DNA of 53,571 nt. It comes from Oryzomonas sp. GTDB taxonomy: Bacteria > Desulfobacterota > Desulfuromonadia > Geobacterales > Pseudopelobacteraceae. Each line of letters begins with the position of its first letter. The stretch's first letter is position 1. Shown piece by piece: positions 1 through 9,795 of this stretch. Below the pieces are notes generated by a model. It had not been told where the DNA came from. It did no database searches and was given only the letters and a program-made list of their open reading frames with translations. Location: NCBI GenBank assembly GCA_031292255.1, contig JARLHN010000004.1, positions 1 through 53,571 of the forward strand, written 5' to 3'. Both the position numbers and the translations under genes were made by a program.

Positions 1-1482
1 CTCGACATGCCGCAGATCGGCGGCGTGGTCGGTATCGGCGTGCAATCACAGGTGGCGCACGATCCGATCAGATCGCTGGTAATAGGCGGTATCCTGACAA
101 CCTTGCTCAATGTGGTCGGTTCAATCAAGGCGATCTACAAATACACCAAGGACCTGGAATACTATGCAACCCGCGACCCGCTGACCAACCTGTTCAACCG
201 GAGGGTGTTCTGGGAACTGCTTAACTATGAGACGAGTCGCGCTGAACGTCACGGCTACAGTTTTGGCGTGCTGATGATCGACCTGGACAACTTCAAGAAC
301 GTAAACGATACCTACGGCCATATCATCGGAGACAAGTTTCTGAGCCAGGTCGCGGACACCATCCATGATTGCCTGCGATTGGGAGACATACTGGCACGCT
401 ACGGCGGCGACGAATTCGTGGTCGCACTTCCCGAGGCAGGTGAGGAGCAAGTCTACTCCGTAGCGGACCGAATCAGAGCGGCATTGGAAAATATGGCCGT
501 CGTAACCGCTGGCGGCACTAAGGTCCGAGGGACAGCCTCCATTGGCATGGCGGTCTATCCAACTCATGCCAAGACATCAAAAGATCTGTTCATGTTCGCC
601 GACAACATGGCCTACAAGGCCAAGAGCATGGGAAAGAACTGCATCATCGTTCCCACGGGTGATGATGTCGTCGAGGTGTTCCAGAAAAACAGCGAGATGT
701 CCGGGATATTGCTCCAAGCGTTGGAAGAGAAGCGGATCATCCCCTATTTTCAGCCGATCATTTCCCTTGGCAACAGGGACATTGTCTGCCATGAAGTCTT
801 GTGTCGAATAAAGATCGGTGACAATGTGATTACCGCTAATGAATTTATTGAAATCGCGGAAAATCTGCAAATTGTCAGCAAACTCGACGGCATCCTGATG
901 GAAAAAGTGTTCGAAAAAGCGAGGGATGAAGGTTATGATGGCTTTCTCTTCATTAACCTTTCTCCCAAGTCGCTGATTATCAAGGAATTCGTCCCCATGA
1001 TTATCAGGCTGACCCGTACCTACCACATCAGTCATGAGAAGGTCGTGTTCGAAATTACCGAACGTGACACCCTTAAAAACATGACCCTGCTGGAACGTTT
1101 CGTGATGGACCTTAAAATGGAGGGTTTCAAATTCGCAATTGACGACTTTGGTTCCGGCTTTTCGTCATTCCAATACATCCGTAATCTTCCGGTTGACTTT
1201 GTTAAGATCGATGGTATGTTCGTTCAAAATATGCTGAACGACTCCAAGGACATGTCCTTTGTCAAAACCCTGGCGGTATTGGCGAAGGAATTCGGAATAC
1301 GAACTATTGCCGAATACGTCGAAAACGAAGAGTTGCTGAATGCCGTCACCTCCCTGGGCATCGATTTTGCCCAAGGATATCACACCGGCAAGCCAAGCCC
1401 GGATTTTAGCCATGGAACTACGCCAATGGTCCGTTCGGCGGACCATGCCGGCGATAACACAACTTGTGGTCAGCCGTTATAA
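1..1482 (+). CDS. GGDEF-EAL cyclic-di-GMP turnover protein (5' partial)
   Basis: The frame is open from the first base (an ATG lies at 7), so the true start is probably outside the window. Numbering from that ATG, a hydrophobic stretch at about 22-42 is probably the last membrane segment. A GGDEF domain follows (GGDEF at 133-137), with an RxxD product-inhibition site (RLGD, 124-127) exactly five residues upstream. An EAL domain runs from about 235 to 475. Its signature reads EVL (263-265) instead of EAL, but the metal and catalytic residues are still visible: the Asn of INLSP, the Glu of ITE, DD at 379-380, the Lys of VKID and the Glu of AEYVE. By family knowledge it could both make and degrade c-di-GMP at the inner membrane; which activity dominates cannot be told. 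The next gene has the same domain pair. The missing N-terminus hides the sensor. Confidence 0.85.
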   Translation, partial: LDMPQIGGVVGIGVQSQVAHDPIRSLVIGGILTTLLNVVGSIKAIYKYTKDLEYYATRDPLTNLFNRRVFWELLNYETSRAERHGYSFGVLMIDLDNFKNVNDTYGHIIGDKFLSQVADTIHDCLRLGDILARYGGDEFVVALPEAGEEQVYSVADRIRAALENMAVVTAGGTKVRGTASIGMAVYPTHAKTSKDLFMFADNMAYKAKSMGKNCIIVPTGDDVVEVFQKNSEMSGILLQALEEKRIIPYFQPIISLGNRDIVCHEVLCRIKIGDNVITANEFIEIAENLQIVSKLDGILMEKVFEKARDEGYDGFLFINLSPKSLIIKEFVPMIIRLTRTYHISHEKVVFEITERDTLKNMTLLERFVMDLKMEGFKFAIDDFGSGFSSFQYIRNLPVDFVKIDGMFVQNMLNDSKDMSFVKTLAVLAKEFGIRTIAEYVENEELLNAVTSLGIDFAQGYHTGKPSPDFSHGTTPMVRSADHAGDNTTCGQPL

Positions 1483-1768
1483 AATGCGGTAGCAGGTTTC
1501 AGCCCTTAAACGATATTACCCCCCCTGGTTGCTGACGTTGAATGACCTTTCCCAATAGGCTCTGAGGAGATTCGACAACCCCTTTTCACCTCGTCGTGAA
1601 TATCATTAGGATGAATAAGGTCGATAAACTCTATTAGCAGGGCGCCCATCAAGCCATCAGTAGTTGTTTGGATACTGTAAAAATATTTTGTTGATAAATT
1701 TCAGAGCGTTTCAGTCGCAAAAATAAATATACCGGAATTATTGGCAGCACAGCCGAAACAGGTGCCCC

Positions 1769-4700
1769 TTGTACAAAAAGCTTACAAAAAATTATCTTTA
1801 TCAATGGATACTGCTGAGTATCAGCATTCTACTGATTGCCGGTGCGGTAGTCCATAATATCTATTTAGCCCATGTCGATACAATAGAGGGTGAACGCAGC
1901 CGGCTATTGACCCAGGCGCGGGTGATCAACGGAAACCTGAGCAGCAGCCTGATAGGAACAGACCGCTCATTAACTGCTCTCCGTGACGACCTTGCCGCAC
2001 TCCCAACGGACCGATGGGGTGAAGACTATTCCGTACGCCGACTGAAACTGTTCATGGAGTCCATTTCATGCATCAGAACTATATTGGTTCTGGATGACAA
2101 GGGAGTGGTGCGTTTATCCACTCGCCGTGAACTGTTAGGTGCTGATCTCGGCTTCCGTGAATACTTCAATCGTGCCCGACAAAATCCCACCGCCGCGGCA
2201 TTATATGTTTCATCTCCGGAAAAAACCTTACTCGGGACCTGGGGCATGCATCTGGTGAAGGTTATTACAGGCCCCAAGGCCCGTTTTGCCGGTGTTGTCG
2301 TTGCCACACTCAACCCAACTTACTTTCAGACCCTGTTCGGCTCGGTAAACTATGCTCCGGATATGTGGGCGACTATTACCCACGAAGATGGCATTCAATA
2401 TCTGATGGTGCCGGAGAAGAAACAACTGGCCGGAAATGACCTCAAACAACCGAACGCCCTGTTCTCCCGCCATATGGCCAGCGGCAAAGAATCCAATCTC
2501 TTTATCGATAAGGTTAATGCGGCCGGCGATAGACGGATGATTGCAATAAATACGGTCAAACCAGATCAGCTTCTCATGGACAAGGCGCTTGTTGTTGCCG
2601 TCAGCCGTAATATGAGGGCGGTCACAAGTGAGTGGCGGGCCCGCCTGTTAAGCCAGGCGCTGATATTGTTTACCATCTCGGTGGTTTCGGCAACGGCACT
2701 TGCGGGTTTTCAGGGTTATCAGCGGAGTCAACTCCGACAGGTTGATCACGCATACACTGAGTTGCGCGATGCGCGGCAGCAACTTCACGACATTATCGAT
2801 TTTCTGCCGGATGCAACCTTTGTGCTTGATGATGAGAAGCGCGTGGTGATCTGGAATCGGGCAATCGAGGTTATGACAGGGGTATCCAAAGATCAGATGA
2901 TCGGCAAGGGCGATTACGAATATACGATGCCGTTTTACGGTCAACGCAGGAATCATCTGACAGACCTGCTCTACCAGGACAACACCGAACTTATATCCCA
3001 GTACAGCAACATCAAACGTTATGGCGAGGGTCTTGGTGCCGAGGCATTCTGTACGGAATTGAATGGCGGTAAAGGGGCTCATGTCTGGGCCATTGCGAAA
3101 CCATTGTGCAATTCATCCGGCCGGCGCATCGGCGTAATTGAATCCATACGTGATATCTCCGAACAGAAAGCGGTCCAGGCTGCCATGCAGCAAAGCCAGG
3201 AATACCTGCGCAAGCTGTACCACGGTCTTGAGTATAGCGCCAGTGCCGTACTCATCACCGATGTGACCGGCAGTATTGAATATGTGAACCGCAAATTCAC
3301 CCAGGTTACCGGTTATGCCGCCGAGGAGGCAATAGGCAAGAATCCGCGAATTCTGAAATCGGAAACAACACCGCGCGAAGTGTTCGATGATCTGTGGAAA
3401 ACTATCCTGAGCGGCTCCGAATGGCGTGGCGAACTTCAAAATCGCAGCAAGGACGGCAAAGTTTATTGGTCAGTGGCATCCATCAGCCCGCTTTGCAATG
3501 ATCAAGGAGAGATTACCCATTTCATTGCCAATGTGGAAGATATCAACGAGCGCAAAAATGCCGAGGCAACCATAGAGCACTTGGCCTACTACGATCCGCT
3601 GACCGATTTGCCCAACCGACGCATGCTGAATGATCGGCTTGACCTGGCTATGAAACGTTGCCGACGTCAACACAGCGAAATGGCATTGATGTATCTTGAT
3701 ATTGATGATTTTAAGCGAATCAATGACATTCTGGGGCACCCTGCAGGGGACAGATTGCTGCAGGAGATTGCTGTCAGATACCGGGAAGTCCTGCGCGACG
3801 ATGATGTGATATGCCGCCTCGGTGGCGATGAATTCGCCGTCGTTCTGCATGATATTCAGCATGATGAGGATGCGGCGCTGGTGGCGAACAAGCTGTTGGC
3901 ACAAACATCAAGGCCGGTTGTGATTGATGATGCGGAGTTTAAAGTTACCGTCAGTATTGGAATTACACTATTTCCGAGAGATAGCGAAGATGGCGACATC
4001 CTCAAAAAAAATGCCGACATAGCTCTTTACCAGGCAAAAAAGGAAGGCAAAAACACCGTTCACTTTTTTTCTGAAGAATTAAACAGTGTTATCCGTGAGC
4101 GAATTGCGCTTGACCAAGCTCTGCGCAAGGTCGTTGACAAAAACGAGTTGCAGCTGCTGTATCAACCCAAGATCAACTTGGAACACGGATGCGTTACCGG
4201 TGTCGAGGCATTGTTGCGTTGGAATAGTCCTGACTTTGGACTGGTCTCCCCCTTGCGTTTTATCCCGCTGGCAGAAGAAAACCGGACAATCATCCAAATT
4301 GGTGAATGGGTGCTGCGTACCGCCTGCAATCAGCAGGTGATATGGCAACAGCAGGGATTTGATCTCGACATGGCGGTGAATCTCTCGGCAGTCCAGTTCA
4401 AGTCACCTTCCCTGATCAGCCAAATTTCAGCCATCCTGGATGAGACAGGGATGAATCCTGACCGGTTGGAATTGGAATTGACCGAAAGCGCCCTTGTCGA
4501 CAAACCTGCCGATGGGGCACGTATTCTGGAAGATCTTCGTTCCTTGGGGTGCGGCATCGCCATCGACGACTTCGGTACCGGTTATTCGTCATTAAGTTAT
4601 TTAAAAACTTTTCCGATAACGGTACTTAAAATTGACCGCTCATTCGTGCGTGATCTTGCCCACGACTCCGGCGACCGGGCAATAGCACAATCAATTGTGG

Positions 4701-4912
4701 CCCTTGCCAGGAATCTCAATATAGTTACCGTGGCAGAGGGGGTCGAGTATTATGAGCAGCAGACCATCCTGCAGGAACTTGGATGTACCAACTTACAGGG
4801 ATTTTTATATTCTCGCCCGCAACCTGGCGATCACATTCCGGAAGTGATAGAACAGATTGAGCTGCAATTAAGAAAACCCGAACCAGACAACCAACGAAGT
4901 ATCTATGAATGA
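1769..4912 (+). CDS. Membrane Cache-PAS-PAS-GGDEF-EAL signalling protein
   Basis: This 1047-residue protein has two membrane segments (about 12-30 and 293-315) flanking a periplasmic region of about 260 residues that resembles a Cache-type ligand sensor. Two PAS domains follow (about 336-465 and 485-600). The GGDEF domain has GGDEF at 685-689 and an I-site RDDD at 676-679. The EAL domain is canonical, with EAL at 813-815, DDFGTGYSS, LKIDRSF and AEGVE. All catalytic signatures are intact, so both diguanylate cyclase and phosphodiesterase activity are possible. The start is a TTG with only a weak GGTG upstream; no ATG fits near the first membrane segment. A 286-bp gap separates it from the previous GGDEF-EAL gene, so the two may be transcribed separately. 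The input signal is unknown. Confidence 0.9.
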   Translation: MYKKLTKNYLYQWILLSISILLIAGAVVHNIYLAHVDTIEGERSRLLTQARVINGNLSSSLIGTDRSLTALRDDLAALPTDRWGEDYSVRRLKLFMESISCIRTILVLDDKGVVRLSTRRELLGADLGFREYFNRARQNPTAAALYVSSPEKTLLGTWGMHLVKVITGPKARFAGVVVATLNPTYFQTLFGSVNYAPDMWATITHEDGIQYLMVPEKKQLAGNDLKQPNALFSRHMASGKESNLFIDKVNAAGDRRMIAINTVKPDQLLMDKALVVAVSRNMRAVTSEWRARLLSQALILFTISVVSATALAGFQGYQRSQLRQVDHAYTELRDARQQLHDIIDFLPDATFVLDDEKRVVIWNRAIEVMTGVSKDQMIGKGDYEYTMPFYGQRRNHLTDLLYQDNTELISQYSNIKRYGEGLGAEAFCTELNGGKGAHVWAIAKPLCNSSGRRIGVIESIRDISEQKAVQAAMQQSQEYLRKLYHGLEYSASAVLITDVTGSIEYVNRKFTQVTGYAAEEAIGKNPRILKSETTPREVFDDLWKTILSGSEWRGELQNRSKDGKVYWSVASISPLCNDQGEITHFIANVEDINERKNAEATIEHLAYYDPLTDLPNRRMLNDRLDLAMKRCRRQHSEMALMYLDIDDFKRINDILGHPAGDRLLQEIAVRYREVLRDDDVICRLGGDEFAVVLHDIQHDEDAALVANKLLAQTSRPVVIDDAEFKVTVSIGITLFPRDSEDGDILKKNADIALYQAKKEGKNTVHFFSEELNSVIRERIALDQALRKVVDKNELQLLYQPKINLEHGCVTGVEALLRWNSPDFGLVSPLRFIPLAEENRTIIQIGEWVLRTACNQQVIWQQQGFDLDMAVNLSAVQFKSPSLISQISAILDETGMNPDRLELELTESALVDKPADGARILEDLRSLGCGIAIDDFGTGYSSLSYLKTFPITVLKIDRSFVRDLAHDSGDRAIAQSIVALARNLNIVTVAEGVEYYEQQTILQELGCTNLQGFLYSRPQPGDHIPEVIEQIELQLRKPEPDNQRSIYE

Positions 4913-5126
4913 ATAGCTGAATGTATTTTATTTCCTCGAAATGGGAATCGCCCGAAATGCCACCGGCACCACCCGCCCCCGTACGCTAAAAATAATATCC
5001 ATGGTATTTCGGATACGGTTCAAGTCAACGATCAAGGCGGCAGTGAAATATCCGGCGCTTCCGGAAGGCTTTCCGGACTTTCGGTTGAGTTACAGGATCT
5101 GGTTCACAGGTTCAGCTTGTAGTCCA

Positions 5127-5147
5127 GGGGAAATTTTACTTTTCCCC
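5127..5147 (-). terminator. Small hairpin over the stop codon of the efflux operon
   Basis: A 7-bp perfect stem (GGGGAAA/TTTCCCC) with a 7-base loop overlaps the stop codon of the outer-membrane lipoprotein gene. No T-run follows on the minus strand, so it is a weak terminator candidate at best. The rest of 4913-5135, between convergent genes, shows nothing recognisable apart from a short CCGGAA/TTCCGG hairpin at 5061-5076. Confidence 0.25.
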
Positions 5148-6692
5148 ATCGGCGGGTACATCCAGCCGGTTCCACCAGCCACCGCCCAAAGCCTGGAAAA
5201 GGGCAGCGGTATCGGCGTAACGGTTGGCGAGGGCCTGCACGTGATTGATCGTCGCCTGTTGATATGTCTGTTCGGCGTTGAGTAGCGCTAAATGGCTGAC
5301 ATCGCCCAGTTCCAGTTGGCTGCGTACGATGGCGAGACTTTTGGCGGCGGCACGCTCGGCGGCGACCGCGGCTTTTAAGGCGTCTGCGTCGGATTGGATG
5401 GCGTGCAACGTATCGGCCACGTTTTGAAAAGCGGTGAGCACGGTGCTGCGATACTGCGCCGCCGCCTGGTCGTAGGCCGCTTCGGCGGCGCGTTGCCGGT
5501 GCAGCAACGTCCCCCCCTGGAAGATTGGTTGTGTCATATTGGCGGCCAGGGTCCAGAAGCCGTTGCCGGGAGCGAACAACTGGCCGATCGAAGCGGCAGT
5601 GTACCCGACGTTTGCGCTCAGGGTAATATTGGGCAACCGGTTGGCTACGCTGACCCCGATCTCGGCACTGGCGGCGTGTAACTGTTCCTCGGCGGAGCGG
5701 ATGTCCGGCCGTTGCGCCACGAGCCGGGCGGGCAGGCTCAGCGGAAGTTCCTGCGGCAGTTGCAGCGCCGAGAGTTCAAACGTCTCGGTCATCGTGTCGC
5801 CGGGGAAGCGCCCGACGAGACGAGCCAGCAAGTCGCGCTGTTGGGCCAGTTGCTTTTCCAATGGCGGCAATGCGGCCTGGGATTGCGCCAGGGCCGCTTC
5901 CTGTGCTGCGATATCCGCAGTTGCGATCTGGCCCAGTGCGTACTGGCGCTGCATCAGATCGAGCGTTTGGCCCTGGATATCGATAATCCGTTTTGTTGCA
6001 GTAATCTGTCCACGAATGGCCGCCTCTCCGACCGCACCTGCAACCACATTCGAAGTCAGCGTCAGGTAGGTGGCTTCGAGCTGGAAGCGTTGCCAATCGG
6101 CTTGCGCCTTGAGCGACTCCACCTGGCGCCTGTTGCCGCCGAACACATCCGGTGCATAAGCCACGGACACCTGAGCGGTATGCAGGCTGAAAACGTTACT
6201 ATTGTTGGCCAACGGGCTGGCCACCGCGTCGGAGATCTTTTGGCGGGTCGGATTGACAGTGGCGTCAACGCTTGGAAAATATGCCCCCTGCTGTGCATAC
6301 ACGTTTTCCCAGGCACCCTTGAGTGCCGCCTGGGCGCCTTCCACGTCGGGGTTGGCCTTGAGCGCCTGAACGATCAGGCCATCGAGCTGCTTCGAATGGA
6401 ACAGCGTCCACCATTGGCCCGGTATGTCCAGATCGCGCACGAACCGCTGCGCCTCTCCCCCCTTGCCCCCTGCCTCGGCCGTTTGCGCGGGCAGGGGTTG
6501 GGGTGTGTAGCGCTCGGCAAGAGGCGCATCCGGCCGTTTGTAGTCAGGTCCTACCGCACATCCGGAGACAAACAGCGCGACAGGGATAACGACTGCCGCA
6601 AGTGAGGCAATGCAGGGCTGGGCAGACATGCGCGAGCCGCATGCGACAGTGAGTAGTGACCTGATCCGTGCCGACAAAGATGATGATTGCAT
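5136..6692 (-). CDS. RND efflux outer-membrane factor lipoprotein (NodT/CzcC type)
   Basis: Outer-membrane channel of a tripartite efflux pump. The reading frame can be extended to 6761, but the ATG at 6692 is preferred: it lies one base after the pump gene's stop codon and has a GGAAGGGGA ribosome site about nine bases upstream. The N-terminus carries a hydrophobic segment ending in a lipobox, SGC, followed by AVGPDYKRP, the hallmark of OprM/NodT lipoproteins. The body contains two repeated long helical regions (for example ATADIAAQEAALAQSQAAL) and the usual IRSAEEQLHAASAEIGV motif. Length (518 residues) is a little above average for the family. It is the last gene of the adaptor-pump-channel operon, transcribed from right to left, and presumably spans the periplasm and outer membrane. 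Confidence 0.9.
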   Translation of the reverse strand: MQSSSLSARIRSLLTVACGSRMSAQPCIASLAAVVIPVALFVSGCAVGPDYKRPDAPLAERYTPQPLPAQTAEAGGKGGEAQRFVRDLDIPGQWWTLFHSKQLDGLIVQALKANPDVEGAQAALKGAWENVYAQQGAYFPSVDATVNPTRQKISDAVASPLANNSNVFSLHTAQVSVAYAPDVFGGNRRQVESLKAQADWQRFQLEATYLTLTSNVVAGAVGEAAIRGQITATKRIIDIQGQTLDLMQRQYALGQIATADIAAQEAALAQSQAALPPLEKQLAQQRDLLARLVGRFPGDTMTETFELSALQLPQELPLSLPARLVAQRPDIRSAEEQLHAASAEIGVSVANRLPNITLSANVGYTAASIGQLFAPGNGFWTLAANMTQPIFQGGTLLHRQRAAEAAYDQAAAQYRSTVLTAFQNVADTLHAIQSDADALKAAVAAERAAAKSLAIVRSQLELGDVSHLALLNAEQTYQQATINHVQALANRYADTAALFQALGGGWWNRLDVPADGEK

Positions 6693-6693
6693 T

Positions 6694-9600
6694 TCAGATA
6701 TCCCCTTCCAACGAAGTCTGCGCCGCGGACTTGCGCCGCTCAACCCAACGCTCCAGCGCAAAGTAGTAGGTCGGCAGGATGATGAGCGTCAACATGGTGG
6801 AGACCACCAGTCCGCCCACGACGACGGTGGCCAGCGCCCGCTGCACATCGGTGCCGATGCCGGTGGCCATGGCTGCGGGCAGCATCCCAACCGTTGCCAC
6901 GGTAGCGGTCATGAGCACCGGCCGAAACCGTTCCACCGCCCCGGACAGAACTGCCTCGTGCAGCGCCACGCCCTGTTCGCGGACCCGGTTGATATTGGAG
7001 ATCATGATGATGCCGTTTTGCACGGCCACGCCGAACAGCGCAATGAACCCGACAGCACTGGCGACGTTCAGGGTCTCGCCGGTGATATGGAGGGCGATCA
7101 GGCCGCCCAGGGCCGCCAGGGGCACCACACCGAGAATCAGGATTGCCTGACGGATTTTACCGAATTCCGCAAACAGGAACACGGCCATAAGCGCTAATAC
7201 GATACCCATGATCACCATTAAACGGGCCTGGGCGCGTTGCTGGTTCTCGAATTGCCCGCCCCATTCGAGGTGGTATTTACCGTGGTCGAATGATACCGAC
7301 TTGCCGATCTTGTGCTGTGCTTCCTCAAGGTAATCGGACAGGGCGCGGTCCCGGTTGTCGATCCGGACCAGCAGTACGCGGTGGTTCATCTCGTGCGCGA
7401 TGGTGCTTTCGCCGGTTTGCAGCTTGATATGGGCCAGCTGTGAGAGAGGGACCTGCGCCCCGCCGGAGGCGGTCAGCACCAAGTTGCCCAGGGCCTCGGG
7501 ATTGTTGCGGGTATTCCGGGGGAACCGCACGGTCACGGCATACGTCCGGTCGGCCACGTAGACCGTGCTCACTGAGGCGCCGCCGACCCCGGTCTGGATC
7601 AGGTTGGTGATGTCGGAAACGTTGATGCCGTAGCGGGCCGCCGCCAGTCGGTCGATGTCGATGGCGATCTGGGGGATCGGCGGTTCCTGGAATATGGACG
7701 CATCCGCAGTGCCCCGAATGCCGTGCAGCACGTTGACGATCTCCCCGCCGATGCGGCGCAGTTCCCTGAAGTCATCGCCGACAATGCGGATGACCAGCGG
7801 GCTGTGGGCACCGCCGATTGCATCGTCAACCATATCGATGATCGGTTGGGTTATGCCGATGGAGAATCCCGGCAATTGCTGCAGGCGGGCATTGAGCTTG
7901 CGCAGGAACTCCGCCCTGGTTTCTCCCTTGGGCCAGGTATTGTAGGGTTTCAAGCCGACCGGGGCTTCGATGTGGGAAGGCGTCCAGGGATCGGTGCCGT
8001 CGTCGGAACGGCCGAGCTGGGTGATGGCATAGGATACCTCGGGGAATTCCCGCAACGTGCGCCTCAGCTCACCGGCCATCTCGCTGGCCTTGTCGAGGGA
8101 CAGACCGGTGGGCAACTGCACTTGCAGCCACAGGGCGCCCTCGTCCAGTTCGGGCAGAAACTCCCGGCCGACGGTCATCCCCAAGCCCACCACGGCTATG
8201 AACGCCGCACCGCCGATAAGGTAGGCGACTTTCGGCATGTCAAGCATCCACCCCAGGGCAGCACGGAAAATCTTTTGCAACCACAAGAGCGGCCGGTTGC
8301 GGAAGATCGTTCGCGGTTTGCGCAAGGCCCAATAGGCGAGCCCGGGAATCAGGGTAAAGCTGCACAAAAGAGCGCCGAACAGGGCATAGGTCACGGTGTA
8401 GGCCATGGGCGTGAACAGCTTTGCTTCGGCCCGCTCAAAGGCAAACAGCGGCAGATAGGCGGTGATGATGATGAGCGTGGCAAAGAGAATCGGTCGTGCC
8501 ACCTGTGTCGTGGCCGCAAGTACATCGGTTTCGCTCAAGGTGGCCGTGGAGTCCGCCTCGCGTTTTCGCAGGATGGTCTCGGTCACCACGATCGCGCCAT
8601 CCACGATGATGCCGAAATCGATCGCGCCGAGGGAGAACAGGTTGGCCGGCATCTTCGTGAAGTGCATAAGAATGAAGACGGCGACCAGGGCCAAAGGGAT
8701 GGTCACCGCAGCGATCAAGGCGCTGCGCGGGCTGCCGAGAAACAGTATCAGCACGATGCACACCAGCCCGATCCCTTCGAGTACGGTATGGGAGACCTTG
8801 TGGATCGTGTTCTGGACCAGCTCGTCCCGGTCTATGTAGGGGACGATGCGCACTCCCATGGGTTCCAATTGCTTGCCCAGTTCGGCGATCCGGGCGTGAA
8901 CGCCTTTCAGGACTTCCGAGGGATTCTGGTACTTGAGCATTTCCACGATACCTTCAATAGTATCAGGGTTGGTGTCCTTGCCGAGGATACCCTCGCGCTC
9001 CTGATGGCTGTAGGTCGTCTTGCCGAGGTCGCGCACCAGGATAGGCACGCCGTTTCGCTGGGTGACGACGATATTGCCGAGATCGCCCAGCGTGCGCACC
9101 ATGCCGATGCCGCGGATGACATAGCCCTGCTCGCCGCGCGAAACGCGGCTGCCGCCGGCGTTAGAACTGTTGTTATTGATCGCGGTGGTCACATCGTTCA
9201 GGCCGATGCCGTAACGCAGGAGTTGGGCCGGATCGAGTTCCAGTTGATACTGCATGGTGAAGCCGCCGAAGTTGTCAACGTTGGCCACGCCCGCCACCTG
9301 CTCCAGCGCCGGGATGACGATCCACCGCTGGATTTCCGAAATCTCCATCAGGTTTTTGGTGTCGGACTCCAGGGTGTAGCGGTAGATTTCGCCGACAGGA
9401 CCGGATACCGGATCAAGACCCGGTTGGATGCCGGAAGGGAGGCTGACCTGATTGATGCGCTCCGTGATGCGCTGGCGCGACCAGTAGTCTTCGGCGCCGT
9501 CGTTAAACACCAGGGTAATGAGCGACAGGCCGAACGTACTGCTCGAACGGATGGTCGATAAACCGGGGGTGCCGGCCAGGGCCCGCTCCAATGGGACGGT

Positions 9601-9795
9601 TATCTGTTGCTCGACTTCCTCGGAGGCCAGTCCCGGTGCCGAAGTCGTGACTTGCGCGGTGACATCGCCGATTTCCGGATACGCTTCGACCGCCATCCTG
9701 GTCCAGGAGTAATAGCCGAAAACGGCAAGCATGATCGTCACGACGGTGACGACGAACCGTTTGCGAAGGCAGATGCTGACGATGCGATTAATCAT
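6694..9795 (-). CDS. czcA: Heavy-metal RND efflux pump (CzcA family)
   Basis: A 1033-residue inner-membrane proton/substrate antiporter. It begins with the typical first membrane segment and the AYPEIGD motif and has the two large periplasmic loops and twelve membrane segments expected for RND pumps. In the fourth membrane segment it reads DFGIIVDGAIVVTE, placing D393, D399 and E406 at the same spacing as the Asp/Asp/Glu proton-relay residues of CzcA. That marks it as the metal-exporting (HME) branch rather than the drug-exporting branch. The methionine clusters of CusA are not evident, so a divalent cation such as Co, Zn, Cd or Ni is more likely than Cu or Ag, but the substrate cannot be fixed from sequence. 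Its start overlaps the end of the adaptor gene by 8 bases, implying translational coupling. Confidence 0.92.
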   Translation of the reverse strand: MINRIVSICLRKRFVVTVVTIMLAVFGYYSWTRMAVEAYPEIGDVTAQVTTSAPGLASEEVEQQITVPLERALAGTPGLSTIRSSSTFGLSLITLVFNDGAEDYWSRQRITERINQVSLPSGIQPGLDPVSGPVGEIYRYTLESDTKNLMEISEIQRWIVIPALEQVAGVANVDNFGGFTMQYQLELDPAQLLRYGIGLNDVTTAINNNSSNAGGSRVSRGEQGYVIRGIGMVRTLGDLGNIVVTQRNGVPILVRDLGKTTYSHQEREGILGKDTNPDTIEGIVEMLKYQNPSEVLKGVHARIAELGKQLEPMGVRIVPYIDRDELVQNTIHKVSHTVLEGIGLVCIVLILFLGSPRSALIAAVTIPLALVAVFILMHFTKMPANLFSLGAIDFGIIVDGAIVVTETILRKREADSTATLSETDVLAATTQVARPILFATLIIITAYLPLFAFERAEAKLFTPMAYTVTYALFGALLCSFTLIPGLAYWALRKPRTIFRNRPLLWLQKIFRAALGWMLDMPKVAYLIGGAAFIAVVGLGMTVGREFLPELDEGALWLQVQLPTGLSLDKASEMAGELRRTLREFPEVSYAITQLGRSDDGTDPWTPSHIEAPVGLKPYNTWPKGETRAEFLRKLNARLQQLPGFSIGITQPIIDMVDDAIGGAHSPLVIRIVGDDFRELRRIGGEIVNVLHGIRGTADASIFQEPPIPQIAIDIDRLAAARYGINVSDITNLIQTGVGGASVSTVYVADRTYAVTVRFPRNTRNNPEALGNLVLTASGGAQVPLSQLAHIKLQTGESTIAHEMNHRVLLVRIDNRDRALSDYLEEAQHKIGKSVSFDHGKYHLEWGGQFENQQRAQARLMVIMGIVLALMAVFLFAEFGKIRQAILILGVVPLAALGGLIALHITGETLNVASAVGFIALFGVAVQNGIIMISNINRVREQGVALHEAVLSGAVERFRPVLMTATVATVGMLPAAMATGIGTDVQRALATVVVGGLVVSTMLTLIILPTYYFALERWVERRKSAAQTSLEGDI

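Noticed and set aside
7723-9561. A 612-codon open frame on the plus strand, antisense to the RND pump gene
   Set aside because: It is a shadow of the high-GC pump gene: composition is His/Gln/Gly-rich, there is no domain, and the pump frame has all RND motifs.
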